Assembly (NCBI RefSeq): GCF_002013895.1
Contig: NZ_MAFQ01000022.1
Coordinates: 1-64,000, forward strand
Reading direction: 5' to 3'
Origin: Mycobacteroides franklinii
GTDB lineage: Bacteria > Actinomycetota > Actinomycetes > Mycobacteriales > Mycobacteriaceae
DNA length: 64,000 nucleotides
Shown piece by piece: positions 17,475 to 25,324 of the stretch. How positions within the stretch are numbered: position 1 is the first letter of the stretch; each line of letters begins with the position of its first letter. The position numbers were made by a program, and so were the translations under genes. Below the pieces are notes generated by a model that was given only the letters and a program-made list of their open reading frames with translations, had not been told where the DNA came from and made no database searches.

Positions 17475-17566
17475 CGGGACTGCAACCCCCGCACGGTGGC
17501 AACGCACGCGGCGAACAGCACCACTGTCAGGACGAGGTACCAGAAATCAGTCACGGCCAAGATCAT
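17471..17566 (-). CDS. 31-aa membrane peptide leading the kdp operon
   Basis: Minus-strand frame from ATG 17566 to TGA 17471: short start MILAVTDFWY, hydrophobic stretch LVLTVVLFAACVATV and a basic end RGLQSR. It is a one-helix membrane peptide the same length as KdpF. The four-base ATGA overlap with kdpF and its position as first gene suggest translational coupling and a role in the Kdp complex or its regulation. No function is known to me. Confidence 0.7.
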   Translation of the reverse strand: MILAVTDFWYLVLTVVLFAACVATVRGLQSR

Positions 17567-17614
17567 GGTCCCCACCAGGGGCCCTACCTGCGTTCTTTAC
17601 GACCCTTTGACACA

Positions 17615-17624
17615 CCCATATGGG
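17615..17624. promoter_or_regulatory. Palindrome CCCATATGGG upstream of kdp operon
   Basis: A perfect 10-bp palindrome in the 73-bp gap between the kdp leader peptide and the fpg stop, about 50 bp upstream of the first kdp start codon. Its place fits an operator for KdpE or another kdp regulator. The KdpE site in mycobacteria is not known to me, so this is only a candidate. Confidence 0.3.
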
Positions 17625-17639
17625 GCCCTTGACGCGCTA

Positions 17640-18500
17640 TTAACGGGGTTCAACCAGCCGTTGACAGCTCGGGCAGAAGTACGACGAGCGGTTCATGAAG
17701 GCTTCCCGGCGCATGGCTCGTCCGCATCGCCGGCACGGCTCGCCCTCGCGCCCGTATGCCTCCAATGAACGCTCGAAGTACCCGGATTCGCCGTTTACGT
17801 TGACGTACAAATCGTCGAATGAGGTGCCGCCCTGCTCGAGCGCCAGGCGCATGACACCGGCCGCGCTATCGAGGACCTCCGTCAGTTTGGCGCGGCTCAT
17901 GCCATCACTCAGGCGCCGTCCGTGTACCCGCGCCTGCCAGAGAGCCTCGTCGGCATAGATGTTCCCTACACCCGACACCAGCGTCTGATCGAGCAGTGCG
18001 CGCTTGATCTCGGTGTGCTTACCGCGCAGCCGGGTGACTACGGCCGCCATGTCGAACCGTTCGTCGAGCGGGTCGCGTGCGATATGCGCGACCGGTTCGG
18101 GAAGCTCGCTTCCGTCTACGGTGACGACGTCGGTCGCCATCCAACCACCGAAAGTGCGCTGGTCGACAAAGCTCAGCACCGATCCGTCATCGAGCGTTGC
18201 GGCAATACGCAGATGCTGAGGCCTGGAGATCGGTCCGATGAGCATCTGGCCGCTCATCCCGAGGTGCACCACCAGAGCCTGCGCGCCAGTCGGTCCTTCC
18301 AGGGTCAGCCAGAGATACTTGCCCCGCCGGCCAGTTCCGCTGATCTGTTGTCCGGCAAGCAGTCCCGTCAGTTCGGGGGCCCCGCCGGGCTGCCTGCGCA
18401 CGGCACGATCATGGCGCACCGAGGTCGATACGATGGTCTTGCCGACGAGGTGATGGTGCAGTCCACGACGAACCACCTCCACCTCGGGAAGCTCAGGCAC
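17640..18500 (-). CDS. fpg: Formamidopyrimidine-DNA glycosylase
   Basis: Base-excision repair enzyme (Fpg/MutM) that removes 8-oxoguanine and formamidopyrimidines and nicks the strand. Start at GTG 18500 gives mature PELPEVEVV with the catalytic Pro2 and Glu3. The longer frame to 18611 would bury the required N-terminal proline. 286 residues. It ends in the zinc finger CRRCGRAM...YFCPSCQ. The DNA-contact segment QTLVSGVGNIYADEALW is present. The start overlaps the rnc stop by eight bases. Confidence 0.96.
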   Translation of the reverse strand: MPELPEVEVVRRGLHHHLVGKTIVSTSVRHDRAVRRQPGGAPELTGLLAGQQISGTGRRGKYLWLTLEGPTGAQALVVHLGMSGQMLIGPISRPQHLRIAATLDDGSVLSFVDQRTFGGWMATDVVTVDGSELPEPVAHIARDPLDERFDMAAVVTRLRGKHTEIKRALLDQTLVSGVGNIYADEALWQARVHGRRLSDGMSRAKLTEVLDSAAGVMRLALEQGGTSFDDLYVNVNGESGYFERSLEAYGREGEPCRRCGRAMRREAFMNRSSYFCPSCQRLVEPR

Positions 18501-19236
18501 CCCGTGCACCCTCGGCGCTTCGCCCGAGGGACTCGTCGGCACTGATGGTGTTCCACGCCTCCGAGGCGGCCTTTTGCTCGGCCTCCTTCTTGGACCGGCC
18601 GACGCCCACACCGTGCGCGGTGTCGTTGACCATCACGGTGGCGGTGAATTCCTTGTCATGGTCCGGACCCGTGGAGGTCACGACATACGACGGTGCGCCC
18701 CAACCTTTTTCCGCGGTCAGTTCCTGCAGGCTGGTCTTCCAGTCCAGACCGGCACCGAGCTTCGGCGCGGTCTCCAGCAGTTCCCCGAACAGCCTCAACA
18801 CCACTTCGCGAGCGATCTCCAGCCCGTGCTCCAGATAGACCGCACCGAGAATCGACTCCATGCCGTCGGCAAGAATGCTGGATTTGTCGCGGCCACCGGT
18901 GTTCTCCTCGCCCTTGCCCAGCAGCAGGTGCGCACCCAGCCCGTCGCCGGTCAGTCCGCGCGCCACCCCGGCAAGTGCCTGGGTGTTGACGATGCTGGCA
19001 CGCAGCTTGGCCAAATCGCCTTCAGACCGGTCCGGGTGGGTGTGGTAGAGCGTCTCGGTAATCGTCAGCCCCAGCACGGCGTCGCCGAGGAACTCCAGCC
19101 TCTCGTTGGTGGGCAGGCCACCATTTTCGTAGGCATAACTGCGGTGCGTGAGAGCCAGGGTGAGCAGGTCGTCGCCCAGCTTCACACCAATCGCAGCACG
19201 CAGATCCTCATACCGATGATCTGGGCCAGGGTTCAC
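18493..19236 (-). CDS. rnc: Ribonuclease III
   Basis: Double-strand-specific endoribonuclease for rRNA precursor and mRNA processing. 247 residues. The catalytic domain carries the signature ERLEFLGDAVLGL and the second acidic pair DGMESILGAVYLE. The C-terminal dsRNA-binding domain has DWKTSLQELTAEKGWGAPSY and GRSKKEAEQKAASEAW. The start GTG overlaps the DUF177 gene stop (GTGA), and rnc in turn overlaps fpg, so the three form one coupled unit. Confidence 0.96.
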   Translation of the reverse strand: MNPGPDHRYEDLRAAIGVKLGDDLLTLALTHRSYAYENGGLPTNERLEFLGDAVLGLTITETLYHTHPDRSEGDLAKLRASIVNTQALAGVARGLTGDGLGAHLLLGKGEENTGGRDKSSILADGMESILGAVYLEHGLEIAREVVLRLFGELLETAPKLGAGLDWKTSLQELTAEKGWGAPSYVVTSTGPDHDKEFTATVMVNDTAHGVGVGRSKKEAEQKAASEAWNTISADESLGRSAEGARGA

Positions 19237-19769
19237 TGGTCGTCACCGAAGTTGGCGAGCTTGGCCCACCGCGGGTCAATGTTGTCATGGTGATGATCAG
19301 GTTCGGCTGTGGCCAAAGCGATTCCGCATTCGGGGCAGAGCCCTGGGCACTCGGGTCTGCACACCGGGGCCAGCTCCAAGTCGGGCACGATGGCATCGAC
19401 GATGGTCTGCTCGAGGTCGACGAGCCCGTCGACAACCCGATGGACCTCGTCCTCTTCCGTGGTCGCCTCTGTCTGGCTGTCCGGGTACGCGAAGAGTTCG
19501 GTGAGGTACGCGTCCGCATGCCCGGCGATCGGCTCCAGGCAGCGTGAGCATTCGCCGGCGAGATCGCCGGCGATGGTACCGGTGACCAGAACGCCCTCGG
19601 AGACCGCTTCTACCCGCAGATCCATATCCACGTCCGCGCCCTCGGGAATGGCGATCAGGTCGTTGCCGATGCGAATCGGGCTCGCAACGGTGCGCTCGAC
19701 TTCCTGCATCGACCCAGGACGGCGCCCAAGCCCAAGGGCCAGGACATCAAGAACGAAGGGGCCCGGCAT
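19233..19769 (-). CDS. DUF177 (YceD-like) protein
   Basis: 178 residues. It carries the conserved GDLAGECSRCLEP and the C-terminal cysteine set CRPECPGLCPECG, likely a zinc site. The family is linked to ribosome/23S rRNA maturation in bacteria and usually precedes rpmF; here it precedes rnc. In M. tuberculosis the equivalent is Rv2926c. An acidic stretch (TEATTEEDE) divides the two cysteine parts. The final DHHHDN is metal-site-like. Confidence 0.85.
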   Translation of the reverse strand: MPGPFVLDVLALGLGRRPGSMQEVERTVASPIRIGNDLIAIPEGADVDMDLRVEAVSEGVLVTGTIAGDLAGECSRCLEPIAGHADAYLTELFAYPDSQTEATTEEDEVHRVVDGLVDLEQTIVDAIVPDLELAPVCRPECPGLCPECGIALATAEPDHHHDNIDPRWAKLANFGDDQ

Positions 19770-19812
19770 GAAACTTATGTTAACGCTCTTCCCCCAAGCA
19801 GCTCATCGCAAG

Positions 19813-20550
19813 TTAACGCTGCACGTAGTCGTGGGTACCAGCGCCGGTACGCAGCTGGTGGCGCCCACGGCCCACCGAACGCAGCGTGCCGTTGAGGTAG
19901 TCCTCGAACTCGGCCAGCTTGTTGTCGACGTAGATGTCGCATTCACCACGCAGCCGATCGGCCTCGGCGTGCGCCGCGTCGATCAGCCGGGTGGACTCGG
20001 CATGGGCAGCCTGGACGACCTCGGTCTGAGCGACCAGGCGCTGCTGCTCCTTGATGCCTTCCTGCACAGCCTTGTCGTAGGACGCGTTACCGGAATCCAC
20101 CAGGCGATCCGCCTCTGCCTTCGCGCGCGCAACGGTGCTCTCCTGCTCACGCTTGGCGTTGGCGACCGTGCGTGCGGCCTCTTCCCTCGCCTCGCCGACG
20201 GTCTGCTCCGCGTGGTTGCGCGCCTCGGCCACCATGCGGTCGGCCTGCGACTTGGCGTCGGCCAGCAGCCGATCAGCCTCGTTGCGGGCATGGCTGAGCG
20301 TCTGCTCGGCCTCGGCGTTGGAGCTGCCGATCACCGTCTCGTGATGCTCTTTAGCCTCACGGAGCAGTGAATCGCGGGCATCGAGGACATCCTGAGCGTC
20401 ATCGAGCTCACCAGGAATTGCATCCTTGATGTCGTCGATCAGTTCGAGGACATCGCCGCGGGGCACGACGCATCCGGCGGTCATCGGAACGCCGCGCGCT
20501 TCTTCCACAATGGCGCCCAGTTCGTCGAGCGCTTCAAATACTCGGTACAC
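19813..20550 (-). CDS. sepIVA: DivIVA-domain coiled-coil protein SepIVA
   Basis: Cytoplasmic division/envelope scaffold, homologue of Rv2927c and M. smegmatis SepIVA. Start taken at GTG 20550 so that the protein opens with YRVFEALDELGAIVEEARGVPMTAG, as in known homologues; the frame is open to 20577. 245 residues. The middle (about 70-220) is a long coiled coil rich in Ala, Glu and Arg with heptad-like repeats (AEADRL, AREEAARTV). The C-terminus is Arg/Gly-rich. Transcribed toward the DUF177 gene with a 43-bp gap. Confidence 0.9.
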   Translation of the reverse strand: MYRVFEALDELGAIVEEARGVPMTAGCVVPRGDVLELIDDIKDAIPGELDDAQDVLDARDSLLREAKEHHETVIGSSNAEAEQTLSHARNEADRLLADAKSQADRMVAEARNHAEQTVGEAREEAARTVANAKREQESTVARAKAEADRLVDSGNASYDKAVQEGIKEQQRLVAQTEVVQAAHAESTRLIDAAHAEADRLRGECDIYVDNKLAEFEDYLNGTLRSVGRGRHQLRTGAGTHDYVQR

Positions 20551-20656
20551 GGCTACACCCTTCACGCGAGTTTCCACTGTTACCAGTGTGCCTGGTGTGA
20601 CTGCTGTGACCGTGCTAGCTGACCGGTGTGTCGGCTATTTCTGCGCGGCCTGTTTT

Positions 20657-21142
20657 CTATTGTGCCTGGCCACGCAGTTTCCCGAGAAGTCGTTGGTGAA
20701 CGGACGGAGGCAGCAACGCCGAGACATCTCCCCCGTACGTCGCCACCTCCTTGGCGAGCGACGACGAGACGAACGAATATGCCGGTGCCGTAGCGACGAA
20801 AAACGTGTCGACCCCGGCAATGTGCTTGTTCATCTGAGCCATCTGGAGCTCGTACTCGAAGTCGGTGCCGGTGCGCAGCCCCTTGACGATGGCATTCAGG
20901 CCCCGTTGTCTGACGAAATCAACCAACAGACCCTGCCCCGACTCGACCCGTAGGTTGGGCAGGTCGGCCGTGGACTCGCGGATCATCTCGATGCGCTCAT
21001 CGATGGTGAACATGCCCGCTTTGTTCGGGTTGATCAGCACGGCGACGATCACCTCGTCGAACTGTGCCGCGGCTCGTTCGAACACATCCAAGTGCCCCAG
21101 GGTCACCGGATCGAACGAGCCGGGGCACACCGCTCCCGTCAT
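20657..21142 (-). CDS. coaD: Phosphopantetheine adenylyltransferase
   Basis: Penultimate step of coenzyme A synthesis: ATP plus 4'-phosphopantetheine to dephospho-CoA. 161 residues, family length. Nucleotidyltransferase motif SFDPVTLGHLD (His17 region), KGLRTGTDFEYE, and the C-terminal YSFVSSSLAKEVA. Its ATG overlaps the stop of the HdeD gene (ATGA). Confidence 0.96.
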   Translation of the reverse strand: MTGAVCPGSFDPVTLGHLDVFERAAAQFDEVIVAVLINPNKAGMFTIDERIEMIRESTADLPNLRVESGQGLLVDFVRQRGLNAIVKGLRTGTDFEYELQMAQMNKHIAGVDTFFVATAPAYSFVSSSLAKEVATYGGDVSALLPPSVHQRLLGKLRGQAQ

Positions 21143-21699
21143 ACGGCCGATTTGGTGGCCGAGCGAATGCCGATACCGCTACCGATCTGCAGCACGCCGA
21201 TCACGATGAGCCAGATGCCGACCACGAGCGCCAGCGTGAAGATCGAGCTGATCGGATAAACGATGAGCACGATGCCGGCGATCGTCGAGATGACCCCACT
21301 GAAGATCTGCCAGCCCCGGCCAGGCAGCTCCTTGTCGCCGACGGCGGTGATGGTGCCGGCAATGCCCTGCGCGATCCAGCCGACACCAATCCAGATGGCC
21401 AGCAGCAGAAGCGAATTCAGCTCGCTCTTGAAGCACAGCACACCAAGAACGAAGGAGACCACACCGGTAAGAAACAGCAATACCCGCATCCCGGCCGATG
21501 ACACCGGCAGCGTGAAGGCGAACACAATCTGCGCAACACCGGATATCAACAGATACGCGCCGAAAGCGTATGCGGCGACGAGCACGGTGATTTGAGGCCA
21601 TATCAGCACCACGGCGCCAACGATTACCGCCAAAACTCCTGATACCAACGCTGTTTTCCAGAGATGCTTGACGAGGTCCTGCCCGACATTTGTAGTCAT
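21139..21699 (-). CDS. HdeD-family membrane protein (DUF308)
   Basis: 186 residues with six hydrophobic segments arranged as three repeated pairs, for example VSGVLAVIVGAVVLIWP and FGAYLLISGVAQIVF, each pair with the GxxxxxxGxxxL pattern of DUF308. E. coli HdeD belongs to an acid-resistance locus; the role in mycobacteria is unknown. Translationally coupled to coaD by a four-base overlap, although coaD's function is unrelated. Confidence 0.85.
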   Translation of the reverse strand: MTTNVGQDLVKHLWKTALVSGVLAVIVGAVVLIWPQITVLVAAYAFGAYLLISGVAQIVFAFTLPVSSAGMRVLLFLTGVVSFVLGVLCFKSELNSLLLLAIWIGVGWIAQGIAGTITAVGDKELPGRGWQIFSGVISTIAGIVLIVYPISSIFTLALVVGIWLIVIGVLQIGSGIGIRSATKSAV

Positions 21700-21785
21700 G
21701 GCCCTAAGGGTATTTCTTCCGGAACACAGATGCGGACTTATAGGGCGTAATTCGCACAGTGCGTTACGCGGTCAAGATGATTCTG

Positions 21786-22256
21786 TTATCTCCTGGCCGG
21801 GCAGGTGAACTCAAGTTCGAAGGTCGCGGGCGTGCTCAGCCCAGCCGTTGCGGTGCCGGAAATCTTGTAGGACTGCCCGGACTTGGTCACCGTCGGCTCG
21901 GCCGCACCATGACCCGAGTTGTACATCACCGGGTGACCATCGATGACGCCCAGGGTGAGACTCTGCAGCGTTGGGTTATCGCCCGCTGCCAGCGTGGCGG
22001 CAATCGCATCACTATCGCTACCGATGTTCACGAATGTCATATCGGCCGCGGTGACACACTCGACCCGATTCTCGACCGGTCTCACCACCCCGTCGACCAC
22101 AACGCGGGGACCTGCCGCCGGAGCATCGCTCACCGAACTCGATACCAGACCACTTGTGGGAGCGTCGCGGTGCACGCCCCCACCCGACGAGCAGCCGACC
22201 AGACAAGCACCGGCTAACACCGCACTACCCACCACCGCTGCACTGCCGTAACGCAT
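21786..22256 (-). CDS. LpqH/19-kDa-type lipoprotein
   Basis: 156 residues. The signal peptide ends in the lipobox LVGC (Cys22), so it is a lipid-anchored envelope protein. The mature part aligns by eye with the mycobacterial 19-kDa antigen family: PRVVVDGV, CVTAADMTFVNIG, AATLAAGDNPTLQSLTLGVIDG, YKISGTATG and a final Cys in FTCPARR forming the usual disulfide with the first mature-domain Cys. Transcribed alone, 86 bp before the HdeD gene. Confidence 0.88.
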   Translation of the reverse strand: MRYGSAAVVGSAVLAGACLVGCSSGGGVHRDAPTSGLVSSSVSDAPAAGPRVVVDGVVRPVENRVECVTAADMTFVNIGSDSDAIAATLAAGDNPTLQSLTLGVIDGHPVMYNSGHGAAEPTVTKSGQSYKISGTATAGLSTPATFELEFTCPARR

Positions 22257-22315
22257 TTGCGCTCTCCCTCCAGCCCCGCACCACTGATCGAGTTCAGACT
22301 AATCGGGCCAGAGCC

Positions 22316-23248
22316 CTAGTCCCACCAGAAACTCCAGGTTCGTGCGCCGGTGATTGCCCGGGCATAGGCGCTGAGCGTGCCCGCGCCCTGATCGATGTTG
22401 TCAGGGCAAAACCCGTAGTGCTCGTAGCCCACCGGCACCGAGAGGTCGGCTCCCGGCGGGCGCGTCACCTCCACCTCGATGGCATCGAAATCCACCGTCG
22501 TCAGCACCGCCCCGAACCGGTCTTCCCAGGAACGGAGCACGGCCGACAGCTCGGCCTCGGCGAGGTCGTAGTTCACGCCGTGTGTCCAGCCCAGGCCGTT
22601 CAGCGCGTCGGCCGGACGTGTCACGGGTACCAGAATCAGCAGCGAGCCCTGCCCCAGGTGATCTGCCGTCACCGGGAGTGCCCGCTGCGGCGGCTGTGTG
22701 CGTTGTTCCAGCCCGATGGGCGCGACCGGCACATCGACGGTCGTCGGACTTGCCGATGAAACCTGTTTGGCAAGAAACGATTTGGCGTCGACGGCACCGA
22801 CATCGCCAGGGTCGCTGAGGTACCGCAGATCGTCGGGATCCGACCACGGCCGGCGCAAATCTCCGCTCAATCCACGGGAGGCCAAGGGCCACAATCCGGT
22901 TCGATCGAACCGGGCTGCAAGCCGCAACCAGAGCGACTGGATGTCGACCACCGCGGCATTGCTCACCCAGGCCAACGGACGGCCCGTCGAACTCACGATC
23001 AGGTGTCCCTCGGGCAGCTTGATGCCGTCGACGCTCCACTTCGCGGCAGCCTGCGCGCTGGGCAGCTCACCCGCGCGATCGGCCCGCACCGGCACGAGCA
23101 GTTCGGCGTAGGCGGGCAGATCATGAGCGGGCTCGGGATTTCCGGCGATGGGGTGCTTACCCCAATAGGCCTGCCCGAACAGATAGGTCAGCCCGAGAAC
23201 CAGGACGGCAATCATCACGCTCAGCGATGTCCACCCTTTTGTCCCCAC
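22316..23248 (-). CDS. Membrane-anchored DUF4253 protein
   Basis: 310 residues. One N-terminal transmembrane helix (about 8-27) is followed by a soluble domain. The C-terminal third has the DUF4253 pattern: SLLILVPVTRPADALNGLGW, the acidic AEAELSAVLRSWEDRFGAVL and a final HYGFCPDNIDQG...YARAI. DUF4253 proteins are found in many actinobacteria without known function; the membrane anchor is less usual. It sits between two other envelope genes. Confidence 0.75.
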   Translation of the reverse strand: MGTKGWTSLSVMIAVLVLGLTYLFGQAYWGKHPIAGNPEPAHDLPAYAELLVPVRADRAGELPSAQAAAKWSVDGIKLPEGHLIVSSTGRPLAWVSNAAVVDIQSLWLRLAARFDRTGLWPLASRGLSGDLRRPWSDPDDLRYLSDPGDVGAVDAKSFLAKQVSSASPTTVDVPVAPIGLEQRTQPPQRALPVTADHLGQGSLLILVPVTRPADALNGLGWTHGVNYDLAEAELSAVLRSWEDRFGAVLTTVDFDAIEVEVTRPPGADLSVPVGYEHYGFCPDNIDQGAGTLSAYARAITGARTWSFWWD

Positions 23249-23269
23249 CCGGGCAGATTAGCTGAGTGG

Positions 23270-23809
23270 CTACCCGCCCGGCTGATCGGCGGCCGGGTCC
23301 TGGCCGTCCGGCGGCGGTGCCGACGGGCATTTGCTGGTACCGACGGGGTGCTGATTTTGCATGGAGGCCAGTGTGCTGTCGGGGATTACGCCCGAGAACC
23401 TATCGGTGACGGTCTTCAGCAGGGAACCGGATCCGCATATCTCGTTGACCGGCGATACCGGGCTGGTTGGCGAGAGCACAGGGCCGTCGGCCGCCAACGG
23501 ACCGCCCGGCGCCGTCAGGGCCCCGTTGGCCGATAGTGGGCCGGTGGGTGACAACAACGGGCCCTCCGCCGACAGCGGACCACCCGGAGCTCCCAAGCCG
23601 GCGACCGGCGCCGGAAGTCCGGCCGAGAGCGCGTCGCTGGCCACCGATGGCCCCACCGCCGTCTTCGCACCTCCCGGCAACAGGCTCGCCACGGGTGACG
23701 GTGGCGGCGGCGGGGCCGGCGCATCGCCGTCGTCGGCCAGCGCGACACCGGCGGCGGAGATCGACACCACACCGGAAGCCAGCGCCACCACTACCGCTTT
23801 ACACCACAT
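23270..23809 (-). CDS. Secreted Gly/Pro/Leu-rich protein
   Basis: Start chosen at ATG 23809 (MWCKAVVVALASG), since the in-frame start ten residues earlier would precede the signal peptide with a charged segment. The signal peptide cleaves near ALA-DD. The mature part has a proline run (APAPPPPPSP), then a low-complexity region with degenerate GPLSxxGPLLSPT-like repeats, then a short C-terminal domain with two cysteines (NEICGSGSLL and GTSKCPS). Export is clear; function unknown. Confidence 0.72.
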   Translation of the reverse strand: MWCKAVVVALASGVVSISAAGVALADDGDAPAPPPPPSPVASLLPGGAKTAVGPSVASDALSAGLPAPVAGLGAPGGPLSAEGPLLSPTGPLSANGALTAPGGPLAADGPVLSPTSPVSPVNEICGSGSLLKTVTDRFSGVIPDSTLASMQNQHPVGTSKCPSAPPPDGQDPAADQPGG

Positions 23810-23831
23810 AGCCAGCCAGTCTAGGTGCCAT

Positions 23832-24725
23832 TCAGCCAACGTGCTGGCCGAACCACACGGTCAGGCGCTGCCAGGCATCAGCCGCCGCGGTTGCGTTGTA
23901 GCGCGGGCCGCCATCGTTGAAGAAGGCGTGGTCGGCCCCCGGTTCGACGACGATCTCATGCACCAGCCCGGCCCGCTGCAAGGCCTCGGCGGCCTGGTCT
24001 TTCGACGCGGTGACGCGCTTGTCGAGCTCGCCGTAGAAGGCAAGGACCGCAGCCTTGGATCGTGAAAAGTCGGGATTGTCCGGAAGCGGGCCGTAGAACG
24101 GGGCGGCCGCGCCAAGCCTGGGCTCCCCCGAGGCCAGGAGTTGCCACACCAGGCCGCCGCCGAAGCAGAAACCGACCACGCCTGCGGGCTTGTCGGGGAC
24201 CCGCCGCAGAATCTCGTCCACACCGGACTTCAGGTCGGCAACGAAACGTTCCGATGTGATCTTGCCCAGCGCCCCGGTCGCCTCGGCCGGATCCTTGAAC
24301 GTCGATGTGCCGCCCTCTTCCGACAACAGGTCGATGGCCAATGACGAATACCCCACGCCGGCAAGCCGCCCCGCGACGGAACGAACCCAATCGGTGAGGC
24401 CCTTGTTCTCGTGAATCACCAGCACCGTGCCTCGGGGCTGGGCAGCCGAAGCCCAGGCGCCCTGCACGGTGCCATTGGGACCGTGCCAGGTGATCGGTTC
24501 CGTCGAAACCATCTTGTCTATCCCCGGCGGTGGTGACGTGGAGGCCGACGTCGGCGGCGTGGCCGTGGGCGTGCTGTCGGTGCCGCAGGCCGCGATGAGC
24601 GCGCTGGCCGCGGCGGCGCCGACGCCCAGCAGCGCGAGCCGCCGAAAGGCCTCCCGCCTGGTCAACAGTCCCTCGACGTGGTCCGTGGCGATTTCTTCGG
24701 CGATGTACCGCTGCAGCGGGGTCAT
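23832..24725 (-). CDS. Exported dienelactone hydrolase-family lipoprotein
   Basis: 297 residues from ATG 24725 (TPLQRYIAEEI). The N-terminus has arginine pairs (TRREAFRRLALLG) then a hydrophobic stretch ending LIAAC, which could be a Tat-type signal with lipobox Cys. The alpha/beta-hydrolase core shows nucleophile Cys in GFCFGGGL, an Asp in YGELDKRV and His in DHAFFND, the Cys-Asp-His triad of dienelactone hydrolases. The longer frame to 24848 adds a polar stretch before the signal and is rejected. Substrate unknown. Confidence 0.84.
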   Translation of the reverse strand: MTPLQRYIAEEIATDHVEGLLTRREAFRRLALLGVGAAAASALIAACGTDSTPTATPPTSASTSPPPGIDKMVSTEPITWHGPNGTVQGAWASAAQPRGTVLVIHENKGLTDWVRSVAGRLAGVGYSSLAIDLLSEEGGTSTFKDPAEATGALGKITSERFVADLKSGVDEILRRVPDKPAGVVGFCFGGGLVWQLLASGEPRLGAAAPFYGPLPDNPDFSRSKAAVLAFYGELDKRVTASKDQAAEALQRAGLVHEIVVEPGADHAFFNDGGPRYNATAAADAWQRLTVWFGQHVG

Positions 24726-24778
24726 GACGAGAAGTCTGCGCCCGACAAGTAAACGGTGGCTGTGGATTGCCTGGACAG

Positions 24779-25324
24779 TTACAGAGATCCCAGCTCGAGC
24801 CGCGTACCGCCGTACTTCCGGGAAATCACTACCCAGCCCTCCGGCCACTGCGCCTCGGGACCCGACGCATCACGCTCGATCACCACGAGGGCATCATCCG
24901 TGACCCAATGATCCGTCAGCCGCGACAACAGAGCCGAAACCTCCTCAGCGGAAACCGAATACGGCGGGTCCGCCAAGACGAGGTCGTACGCACGGTTGGG
25001 TGATGTCGAGAGGAAAGCCGCCACCGGAGACTGCCGCAGGTCGGCACCCGGCAGCCCTACTGTCGCGATGTTGGCCGAGATCACCTGGCACGCGGCGGCA
25101 CTGGACTCGACCAACGTCACGTGCTGCGCACCGCGTGATAGCGCCTCCAGCCCCAGCGCGCCGGAACCGGCGAACAGATCGAGGGCTGCGATCCCCTCGA
25201 AGTCCAGGCGCGCCTCGAGCATGCTGAACAACGCTTCCCGCACCCGATCCGTGGTGGGCCGGGTTCCTTTCGGTGGCACCGCGATCCGGCGTCCTCCCGC
25301 GGCGCCTGCGATGATGCGGGTCAG
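24779..25324 (-). CDS. rsmD: 16S rRNA guanine-N2 methyltransferase RsmD
   Basis: SAM-dependent methylation of 16S rRNA G966 (E. coli numbering). Motifs: LDLFAGSGALGLEALSRGA (SAM binding) and LADPPYSV (catalytic NPPY/DPPY type). A GTG at 25279 starts the obvious frame, but the conserved N-terminus TRIIAGAAGGRRIAVP, seen in mycobacterial RsmD, lies upstream in frame. Nothing but a CTG at 25322-25324 can start it. That CTG overlaps the pyc stop as CTGA and gives 181 residues. RsmD identity is firm; the CTG start is inferred. Confidence 0.88.
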   Translation of the reverse strand: MTRIIAGAAGGRRIAVPPKGTRPTTDRVREALFSMLEARLDFEGIAALDLFAGSGALGLEALSRGAQHVTLVESSAAACQVISANIATVGLPGADLRQSPVAAFLSTSPNRAYDLVLADPPYSVSAEEVSALLSRLTDHWVTDDALVVIERDASGPEAQWPEGWVVISRKYGGTRLELGSL

